Shown here one piece after another: positions 36,735 to 44,930 of a stretch of DNA of 64,000 nucleotides. Numbering within the stretch: position 1 is the first letter of the stretch; each line of letters opens with the position of its first letter. The notes beneath the pieces were generated by a model that saw only the letters and a program-made list of their open reading frames with translations, did not search any database and was not told where the DNA came from. A program made the position numbers and the translations under genes. Origin of the DNA: Icerya purchasi (Eukaryota > Arthropoda > Insecta > Hemiptera > Monophlebidae); NCBI GenBank assembly GCA_039619475.1, contig CM077115.1, forward strand, positions 299,027,756 through 299,091,755, in the 5' to 3' direction.

Positions 36735-37366
36735 TAAGGTGTCCGTTATTTTAAAAAATGTTTAAATTTGGGAGTGCACCCCCTAGATCTTTTTTTCATC
36801 ACCTAAAACTGTTTTCTGAATTTTTTCAGATTTTTAACATAAAAATTAAACCGACCTCTCGACCCTTTTAGTTTTATATGGATATTTACATAAGGTTTTT
36901 ACATTGAACACTTTGTTTCCGAAAAAAATAATTTTAAAGTGATCTCACAAATATCGCAATTAGGATTTTTTTTTTTTTGGGGGGGGGGGGATCAAATATA
37001 TTCCACCCGTTGAAAAAATAAAACGCATTTGTTTAAAAATTTCGTATTTTTCAAACCCTGCCAAAAATTCAATTTTTAACCAAAAAAATTTTTTTTGCTT
37101 GAAAATGTTTAGAATTTTATATCCTTTCAAATACATTCCATTACGATATTTGTGAATGTATTTTAAAATTCTGTTTTCGGAAACAATGTAGTTAACGTAA
37201 AAACCCGATGTAAATATCTATATAAAACTAAAAGGGTCGGGGAGGGTGTGTTTAATTTTATTTTAAAAATCTGATAAAATTTGGAAAATAGTTTAAGCTA
37301 ATGAAGAAAAGATCTAGGGGGTGCACTCCTCCAATTTCAAATTTTTGTAAAATAACGGACACCCTA
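36735..37366. mobile_element. MITE with long terminal inverted repeats and TA duplication
   Basis: The element 36737-37364 (628 bp) starts AGGTGTCCGTTATTTT and ends with the complement AAAATAACGGACACCC. It is flanked on both sides by TA. The inverted arms extend well beyond 100 bp and include GAGTGCACC followed by CCCTAGATCTTTT on both ends, and ACTAAAAGGGTC against GACCCTTTTAGT further in. No transposase frame is present. TA targets suggest mobilisation by a Tc1/mariner-type or related transposase, which is an inference. Confidence 0.85.
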
Positions 37367-37499
37367 ATAAACACGTAATACAATTTTTCTCTTTCTTTAA
37401 AGATATTTACGCCATTCCATTCGAATTGAAATAATATCTAGCAAAGAAGCATTTTAACAAATAAAAGAAAAAGGTAGTTATTCATAATTAGACAAAATT

Positions 37500-38500
37500 T
37501 TGCGACGTAAAAGTTTCCATATATTTAAACGATTGCGTGTATTTAAGGCCGACCTCAAATTTGAGATGGAACTGGAAGATTATTTATCCGGAGAAAGAAT
37601 CAATGAAGTTCTTGAAATTATAACGCGAAATTCTTTGTATTCTCCGATTGACGTTAATTTTATGGGCATACACGATGCCATTCCTCACATTGCAAACAAG
37701 TTTTTGCAAATCTTGCCTGATAAGCCCGCAAGTTCTGTTGCTGAAATCACTCATCGGGTAACTTACCATTTTGATGGCTGTTCGGTTCATGTTTATGACA
37801 CAAGTTCATTACAAATGAGTAAAAAACTTTTTTTGGTCATCTATTACATCAAAATTTTGAGTTCGTTTAGCACAATGTGCAGCAGCAGTCGAATCGGACA
37901 GACTGCGGAGTATTTGCATTGGCATTTGCGTCAGCTATTTGTCATAATGTCGAACCTGATAGACAACATTTTATTATCGATCAGATGCGTCCTCACACGG
38001 TAGAACTAATTTCTAAAAATGAATCGCTTCCCTTCCCGACTACGAACAACACCAAAACAAGAGGTAGGCCTAAAAAAGGTACGAAAATTGGCAGACCAAG
38101 AACGGAAAAGGTAGGAAAAATTGACGATGACATTAATCCGAAAATTTCAAAAATGGATCCTCACACTGTAGAAATAGTTTCTAAAAATGAATCGCTTCCC
38201 TTCTCAACTACAACTAATACCAAAACAAGTGGTAGACTTAATAAAGTTGAGAAAATCGGCAGACCAAGAACAGAAAAAGTTATGAAAAATTTGAAAATTC
38301 CAAACAAACGAGGAAGGCCCAAAAAGACGCTGAAAACCAAAATGAAACTTCATCGCTTCCATCCCTTAATACAAATAAAATCAAAACAAGGGGTAGGCCA
38401 AAAATAGTTGAAACATTTGACGATGATAATAATACAAAAATATCAAAAAAATGAGGAAAGCCTAAAAAAACGTTAAAAACCAAAATAAAACCTCAAAACC
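37500..38500 (+). pseudogene. C48/Ulp1-like cysteine protease with AT-hook repeats, decayed
   Basis: The plus-strand frame 37500-38003 contains LSGERINEVLEIIT, HRVTYHFDGCSVHVYDT and, after a frameshift near 37800-37870, QQQSNRTDCGVFALAFA in the frame 37877-38407. The His, Asp (VYD), Gln and Cys (DCG) of a C48-type catalytic centre can be traced, although Trp after His is Arg here. The C-terminal half (from about 38010) is basic and carries AT-hook cores: TRGRPKKG, IGRPRTEK (twice) and KRGRPKKT. A third repeat of this unit continues in another frame to about 38500. The unit PHTVE-x-x-SKNESLPF recurs twice about 57 codons apart, showing internal duplication. It lies directly upstream of a Helitron-type module, so it is probably part of a Helitron ORF. 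At least two frameshifts make it non-functional. Confidence 0.7.
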
Positions 38501-38580
38501 GAGAGGTAGGCCAAATAACTTAAAAAGTGAGGATATAAATTACTTTTTAAAACAAACATCGTTGAATGAAGGTTAAAAAT

Positions 38581-38902
38581 GCCGCCATTGCAACGCGAGA
38601 CTTTTTTCAGAAGAATCGTTCAGATTTATGTGGTGCTGTGAAAAAGGCCGAATAAAAATAAAATTTCCAGATTTAAATGCGCTGTTTTACAACAATCCAG
38701 CTTTTCTGTCATACGCACGAGGCTATAACAATTTATTCGCATTCTCGGCCCTAGGTATATCAGGAGGATTTCAAATACAAAATTCAGGACCATCTTTAAT
38801 AAAAATTCAAGGTCGAATTTATCATAGATTTTTCGATTTGAATTTCAAAGGCAGTACCAAAAACTCCTCACTTTACAAAATGGAAGACACGAATACCATA
38901 TA
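38581..38902 (+). pseudogene. Helitron-type N-terminal module (fragment)
   Basis: The plus-strand frame, open from about 38577 to TAG at 38901-38903, reads CRHCNARLFSEES, a CC pair, FPDLNALFYNNPAFLSYARG, YNNLFAFSALGI and IKIQGRIYHRF. The C-x2-C ... CC start, the middle leading to a (K)IQG-x-(I/V)YHR motif and the spacing match the Helitron-like N-terminal domain that precedes Rep and helicase in animal Helitron proteins. Rep (HUH) and helicase parts are absent downstream, where another sequence begins. This strongly suggests that the protease/AT-hook segment upstream belonged to the same element. Confidence 0.72.
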
Positions 38903-38904
38903 GA

Positions 38905-39250
38905 AAGGGAACAACAGGAAACAACAGGAAGGAAAAGATATAGGTTGCCTTATAATGAGCACCCAAAGCCAAAAGCTCGACGTATGCTTCGTTGAGGAGA
39001 GCAGAACATTGGGAAAAAAATGTAATTAGAATCAAAAATACAAGGTGGATTGGTAACGTGCAGAGAGCAGTAAGAAAAAGACGACAGAGCGAATCGTAGA
39101 CGAGAAAAGATGAGTAAAGAATGATCTTGAGTCTAATCATAGAAACAGGAGGTAGAATGACGACAGACAGGAGTAGAATGGAACCAGGACAGGTGAAAAA
39201 TTATTCGAATCACAATGCTCGATCAAAAGTTATTTCATGTAAAAGCATAA
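38905..39250 (-). mobile_element. Possible LOA-like C-terminal remnant
   Basis: In minus orientation the sequence has the Leu/Phe/Ser-rich composition of LOA-like C-termini and a FFSQCSALLNEAYVELLALG stretch, similar to the terminal Cys/His region at 30.9 kb. Similarity is weak and the boundaries are unknown. Confidence 0.35.
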
Positions 39251-39257
39251 TACTTCT

Positions 39258-40815
39258 GTTTTTTTTTTTGTTTTTTTTTTTTTTTTGTGTGTAATCTACT
39301 CGTTGGCCATGTATAACTGCCAGGGTCATTACGGCACAACGAGTATCGGATTTATTACAATTTGTTTATTAAATTATTTCGGTTAAGGAAGATTAGCATT
39401 GTCTGAACCTGTTCTGGACGGTTATCTAAAAGAAGGTGTAGTGGTTCGTCCTTGATTATTGTTAAGTTTTGACATTGTTTCAGGATGTGTTCCACCGAAG
39501 GTAGCACTGCTGCATTACAGAATGGGCAGGAAATCGGTGGAGGGGCTCCCTGGAGGACATGGTTGTGAGATATCGATGTGTGTCCCAGTCTCAATCTATT
39601 AAGGGCAGAGAATTCTTTTTTGGACATTTGGATCGGTGGCCACCAAGGATCAACATTTGGTTTAATATTCCTTAGGAAAGTTGCATGTTGGGACCAGGAT
39701 GAGATCCAATGTTCTTTCATATTTTTGTGAAAGAAGGGAGTGATTTCTGGTGGTGGGACATTGGGTGGCATAGGGACAGACAACATTGACTTGGCGGCCC
39801 GGTCTACACATTCGTTTCCGGGTATTCCAACATGTGCCGGCACCCACAAGAAGCCTACTTGTATCCCCTCTTGGGTAAGGCGATGTGCTGTAGATCTTAT
39901 TTTATAGACTAATGAACTGATTATAGTAAGTGACTGAATAGTTTGAAGGGAGGCCAGTGAATCTGTAATAATTATGTATTGTTTGTTCTCAGATTTACAA
40001 CACGCACATGCTTCCAATCCAAAGAGAATTCCGTATAGCTCGGCTTCTAATGCGGAGCTGTCATCATGTAGCCTCACTGCTTCGGCTTCACCTGAGATTA
40101 GGTAGGCACATGCTGTGGGAGTGGACAGTGTGCCAGCGACATTTGCTTTAGCTCCATCTGTATAAACGTGTGTATCATGTGTGTAAGTTTGTATTTTTTC
40201 GATACTTTTTTGGCGAGCTGTATATTGGTCCTCGTTAGATGTACGGTGGATAAAGAGTGATAAGTCTACCATCAATGGGGGGTATTCCCATGGTGGTTCT
40301 TTTGGGAACAGGAGGAGATCTGGATTGTATTTGATGTTTTTCTCAGTCAAAAAATTTAGAATATTAGGTATTGGATCATTTTGAAAGGCTGGAGGAGGAA
40401 TGACAGTGTTCCTCGAAGAGAAGTGATATTGTTGGTACCAGTATAGATGATCACGGGAGGTGTAGAAGTCAAATATATATAGGATAATGGCGGAATTCCT
40501 GATAGCACACAGACACCCTGCGTGGGAGATGTTCGATGCGCCCCAAGGATGGACCTTAAAGCAGCGTGATGGATTGATTCAAGTGATTTTATGAGCTGCT
40601 TACTAGCCGAATAGAACACCTGGCAGCCGTAGGTTAATCTGCTTAGAATAAGTGATCTGTATACAGATAGAAGTAGTTTTGGATTATTGTTATATTTATG
40701 ATGTGATAAACATTTTAGGATAGCTATGATTTTATTACATTTGCGTTTGAGTTCTTTAATATGAGGAGACCATGTCAGATGGGAGTCAAATGTTAGACCC
40801 AAGAAATACTTCTGT
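39258..40815 (-). mobile_element. I-like non-LTR retrotransposon, 5'-truncated, nearly intact RNase H
   Basis: On the minus strand the RT thumb (KYFLGLTFDSHLTWSPHI, 40815-40356) is followed after one frameshift by a 331-codon frame (40350-39355). The RNase H domain has VYTDGAK, SALEAELYGI, ITDSLASLQ and VPAHVGIPGNECVDRAAK, so the Asp-Glu-Asp-Asp catalytic residues are all present. The C-terminus has LNRLRLGHTSISHNHVL and a CPFC ... VEHILKQC finger and ends in INKL. A 3' UTR of about 60 bp holds a hairpin (39298-39344), then an A-rich tail (T runs 39258-39286 on plus). The 5' end is cut near 40815. It is relatively young, with few breaks. I-like assignment rests on the RNase H plus finger layout. 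Confidence 0.88.
39298..39344 (-). other. 3' UTR hairpin of the I-like element
   Basis: On plus, ACTCGTTG-GCC pairs with GGC-A-CAACGAGT around a 24-nt loop. The inner sequence CCATGTATAACTGCCAGG and on to CATTACGGCA matches the second copy's CCATTTTTAACTACAATG and TATTACAGCA, while the outer stem is different in sequence but still paired. Confidence 0.65.
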
Positions 40816-40904
40816 TAGTGATGAATTTCTAGATAGCGTTACGGCAGTTTCAAATTTATTTTTTTATTAAGATCTGCATTTATCCGTGCTAATTTCTTAT
40901 ATGC

Positions 40905-40911
40905 ATACATG

Positions 40912-40946
<35 letters not shown>

Positions 40947-41175
40947 GTATATATATATAAAACTCACTCTTCTGGCCTCGGAATGGGGCAAGTCCCTTCA
41001 CCTCCAAATCTAGTTCAGATCCAATTTTCACCATCACGGGATGTAGAAGCACTAATATCGCATTAAAACCATTTTATGAGTTTTCATGACAGGACGCTTT
41101 TACTGCTGAGTTTCAATTTTCACCACCAGGGGATGTAGAAGCGCTAATATTACATTTAAGTCTTATATATGGGAC
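40905..41175. repeat. (TA)n microsatellite plus two tandem repeats of about 85-105 bp
   Basis: (TA)n with TATG variants at about 40911-40959. It is followed by two copies of a unit with CAATTTTCACCA, GGGATGTAGAAGC and CTAATAT blocks (starts near 41020 and 41117). The unit resembles nothing else in the window. Confidence 0.65.
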
Positions 41176-41567
41176 GCCTTTTATATTTCTCTGAATATCT
41201 CTGTATATTATTTTATTACTTTTTTGTTTCCGTCGTTTTTCCATTAATTTTAGGATTTCATCAGTCATCCATGGACTTTTCTTCCTACCAGTAGTTCTTC
41301 CTATATTTTGATTACATCTAGTAACCATTTGTTCTGTGATTTCCGTAATTCTTCCTTTTATTACATCTGTTTTTGTTTCTTCATATGCTTTTGTGAATAT
41401 TTCGTTTATCTTCATACGCATTTTTTCTTTCGTTTTTTCATCTTGTAGCCTGGTTACATCTATTACCGGTTTGTTTTGTTTTTTTTTACTTTTTTATTTT
41501 GTTATTTGTTCCTCTCTTCTTCATTTTTTTCCAGTGAAGTTCAAACTTTGCCCCCACTGGGTTATGA

Positions 41568-41582
41568 TCTGATCCTACATCT
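41568..41582. repeat. Left target-site duplication of the outer Jockey-like element
   Basis: TCTGATCCTACATCT (15 bp) is repeated at 50536-50550. The neighbouring bases differ (A/T before, T/G after), so the repeat is exact and bounded. Confidence 0.92.
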
Positions 41583-41714
41583 TGGTTTTAACGTGCGTAT
41601 CAGTCGTCGTTTTCTGTGTTCATTGTTGTTTGGAAGTGTATCAGTTTAACTGTATTCTCGTCAGTGGATATTTTCGGCTGATCTCGGTCAGCTGATAGTA
41701 CTATTCATCCGACT

Positions 41715-43021
41715 ATGTCGGTATCGGGTAGGTCGTCGAATACAGCGGCGGGGACCGTTCCCAATTTCGATGATTTTCCCATGAACGGATTGCGTGAGCA
41801 GTGCGATAGCAATGCGGCTGGTCCGTCAAACGGTAATAAATACGTCCCGCAGTTAAGCGAATACGAGGAAGATTCGGATTCCAGCTTTACTACAGTGCTA
41901 AAACTTAAATTTGCGACAAAGAAATCGAAACCTGATAAGAGCCAGGTAATATTTACATCTAATCGCTATAGTCCACTACAAGTAGATGAGGATGCGATAA
42001 AGCATGCGTTATTTAATAATACCGTTCTACCAGCTACGAAATATCCTCCGATAACTATTTTACAGCCTGATAGTTCAATAAATCTCAAACAATTAATTAG
42101 TAATTTAAAACCTGTAGTTAATTCGGAATTTAAAATAAAATATTATAATAATAAAACTTTAATTTACGTCAACACCAGTGCACATTACGATGCAGTAATT
42201 TCTACTCTTAAAACTAATAATATCCACTTCTATACACATCTGCCGAGAGAGCGTAAGCCCCTAAAACTTGTTTTGAAAGGACTTCCGACTACATTTACAA
42301 CAAAAGATATCAAGGTTCAACTAGAATCATATTACACGGTATTAAGTATCACGCAACTTACAAAAAAGCATGAGAAGACGAGTGAACGGATTCCCCTTCC
42401 TGTTTTCATCGCTACGTTCCCTTCTGGGACAAATAGTAAAGACATTTTTAATATTAAACATATAAACTATTGTTTAATTCGATGGGAAAAATACGTAAGA
42501 AAAAGTCCAGTAATTCAGTGCTATAAATGTCAACGTTTTGGACATGTGTCACTAAATTGCAACCTACCTGATAAGTGTGTTGGTTGTGCACACACCCATC
42601 CCCCTGGTGCTTGTATCAGCTCTAATTTAATCAAGTGTGCCAATTGCGATGGTCCTCATGCTGCCAATTCCAGCGAATGTGTACATTTTGTGCGTATCAT
42701 TCGTGCCAGGGAGGAAAAGAGGCCTTCTCTTCGTCAAACTGGTTTACCTATAGCACAAGAATTAAAGACTTGTCCTTCCAATGTAGGCAAATTTCCACAA
42801 AGAACTTATGCGCACGTGACTAGACATAATAGTCCGGATAACTCTGAACCTGATTATTTTTCGATTTTTTTTCGTTATTAAATAAATTTAGAAATATTAA
42901 TGTAAATAAACTTTTTCGTCTAATTAAGCTCATATTAAATGAATTTAATGGCATGCATCAAAAGACTATTTTTAGTGTAATCGGTAAGGTTACGGAAATT
43001 ATAAGTAAGAATTATTTTTAA
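41715..43021 (+). pseudogene. ORF1 (gag-like, CCHC) of the outer Jockey-like element
   Basis: Start ATG at 41715. The frame is open for 388 codons and then shifts by one base in a T-run near 42860. The other frame continues (FFSLLNKFRNINVNKLFRLIKL region) to TAA at 43019-43021. The protein would bind the element RNA and package it. The middle region (about residues 115-250) resembles the RNA-recognition-like folds preceding zinc knuckles in Jockey ORF1. Zinc knuckles start near residue 268: CYKCQRFGHVSLNC, CVGCAHTHPPGAC and CANCDGPHAANSSEC. ORF2 starts 9 bp after the stop. Only the homopolymer frameshift breaks it, so it is better kept than ORF2. Confidence 0.85.
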
Positions 43022-43195
43022 TTGTGACTAATGATTGTCAATAATAACGGGATACGACTGGTTGCTTGGAATTGTAACTCAATCGCTAATAAGTATGAGG
43101 AATTGTATGAATTTATTTGCAATAACCAGATTCACATAATTGCCCTTTCCGAAACCAAATTGCACTCTTCATATAACCTTAAATTTCCTGGTTTC

Positions 43196-43206
43196 AAATT
43201 GTATAG
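43196..43206. repeat. Left target-site duplication of the inner Jockey-like element
   Basis: AAATTGTATAG recurs at 47722-47732 directly after the poly-A tail. Joining the flanks restores an uninterrupted frame in the outer ORF2 (FPGFKLY followed by REDVNRR). Confidence 0.93.
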
Positions 43207-43314
43207 GATTTTACGATAAATGTTTCGGGTTATTGTTCATTGTTCGCGTTCAATTGCTCTTGACAGTATTTACATTCTAATCGCGTATAATTATCGTAAG
43301 TACGGTACAGTGAT

Positions 43315-43336
43315 CGGCTTGCTTATCAGCAAGCCG
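43315..43336 (+). other. Perfect 9-bp hairpin in the 5' UTR of the inner element
   Basis: CGGCTTGCT and AGCAAGCCG pair perfectly around a TATC loop, 38 nt upstream of the ORF1 start. It could affect translation or RNA packaging; that role is inference. Confidence 0.75.
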
Positions 43337-43373
43337 GTATTTGTTATCTCTGCTTTCTGCGTAAACTACCGTT

Positions 43374-44930
43374 ATGGTCATGCGCTCGCCTATTCTAAAC
43401 CGTAAATCGGATAACAACCGACAAATCGAAGATGTTGCTGCTTCATCGCATCATTACACACATAATGCTTCCGAAAATCCTGACACAGAAAATGACGGCT
43501 CAATGCAAACCGGCGGTGAGTTCGTTCCTTTACCTCCGTTCGCATGCACTAACGGTGATGTGACGAAAAATAATAATACTAACAATTCTAACAATAAAAT
43601 AAATACAAATACAAAAAAAAACCGATCGTTAGATAAACCGAAATCTGTTTATACCAATGTATTATCTCCTATCCCAACAGAGGAAAATTATTCGCTGCAA
43701 GCCTCCATGCAAACTGACAATATTCAAGTAAAAGACCACAGCTGGCAAGAGATCGTAAATAAGAGGAAAAGGCAAAGAGAATACGTTAGAAGTGTTTCCT
43801 CGGAGCAAGTAGAGAAAAAGATACTTAAGCAAAATAAAAACAGGTTTGCTTGCTTGGCATCTGATGATTCTAGCGAGAACGAAGATATAGAACCTACACA
43901 GCACAAAAAGGAACTAAAACCTCCTGCTATAACAATTTATGGAGTAGTAGATTATACCAAAATGTTGTCAGATATTGCCAGCGTCATCCCAACTGGTGAC
44001 ATACGTTGCAGATCCCTAACAGACAAAAGAGTCGAAATTAAATCAAACAGTATAGACAGTTATCGTACACTAGTTAAATATCTACGTCAGGAAGAAATAG
44101 AACATCACACATATCAAATTAAATCTGAAAGAAGCTTTCGGGTAGTAATCCGACACCTACATCACTCGGTAGAAATAAATGATATCAAGACTGCCCTAGA
44201 AGAAAATGGACACCAAATTAGGCATATAACTAATATCAAGCATAGGGTAACTAAGCAACCCTTACCATTATTCTTTGTAGACCTCGAACCGCACGAAAAC
44301 AATTCTGATATATACAAAATTGAAACATTACTTCATATGAAAGTTAAGATAGAATCTCCGCATAAAAAGAATATTATCCCTCAGTGTTTTCGCTGCCAAA
44401 GGTATGGCCACACTAAAACCTATTGTAACAGGGCGTATGCATGTATCAAATGTGGTAATAACCATGCATCCACCAATTGTAATAAAAAACGGGACGAAAC
44501 ACCAAAATGTGCCAATTGTCATGGAGATCATCCATCAAATTATAAAGGATGTGCCGTCTATAAAAAGCTGCAAAATATCAGAAATCACCAGCAACATGCA
44601 GTAAAAAGTAGAAACAATACATTAGACAAATACGCAAACTCCAGACATTTGCCCCCTTCCGGTCTCCAAGAACATACAGAGACAAATCAAACTGAAGGTC
44701 TTAATTCAACACAGCGCTTGACTTATGCGCAAATCGCAGGACAGCGGCATAAACGAGAAATAAATAGAACTTCTGAAGTCAATGACAGTAATAATAATGA
44801 CATTGCAACAATGCTACATACATTCTTAACTGAAATAAAAACCCTTTTTCTTGAAATGATGCAACAGCAAAATCAGGTGCTTAACAATGTTATACAGACT
44901 ATTACAACTGCTTTACTTAATAAAAAATGA
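43374..44930 (+). CDS. Jockey-like ORF1 protein (gag-like nucleic-acid-binding), intact
   Basis: 518 codons from ATG 43374 to TGA 44928-44930. In the family this protein binds element RNA and accompanies it to the nucleus. The N-terminal 180 residues are polar and low in structure (Asn/Lys/Ser rich). About residues 183-335 show two alpha-beta regions like the RNA-recognition-like folds of Jockey ORF1 (PPAITIYGVVDYTKML and FRVVIRHLHHSVEINDI). Residues 338-393 hold three zinc knuckles: CFRCQRYGHTKTYC, CIKCGNNHASTNC and CANCHGDHPSNYKGC. The C-terminus is hydrophilic, ending in a helical EIKTLFLEMMQQQNQVL stretch that may oligomerise. The start follows a short 5' UTR, and the stop overlaps the ORF2 start by four bases (ATGA). 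Confidence 0.92.
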   Translation: MVMRSPILNRKSDNNRQIEDVAASSHHYTHNASENPDTENDGSMQTGGEFVPLPPFACTNGDVTKNNNTNNSNNKINTNTKKNRSLDKPKSVYTNVLSPIPTEENYSLQASMQTDNIQVKDHSWQEIVNKRKRQREYVRSVSSEQVEKKILKQNKNRFACLASDDSSENEDIEPTQHKKELKPPAITIYGVVDYTKMLSDIASVIPTGDIRCRSLTDKRVEIKSNSIDSYRTLVKYLRQEEIEHHTYQIKSERSFRVVIRHLHHSVEINDIKTALEENGHQIRHITNIKHRVTKQPLPLFFVDLEPHENNSDIYKIETLLHMKVKIESPHKKNIIPQCFRCQRYGHTKTYCNRAYACIKCGNNHASTNCNKKRDETPKCANCHGDHPSNYKGCAVYKKLQNIRNHQQHAVKSRNNTLDKYANSRHLPPSGLQEHTETNQTEGLNSTQRLTYAQIAGQRHKREINRTSEVNDSNNNDIATMLHTFLTEIKTLFLEMMQQQNQVLNNVIQTITTALLNKK

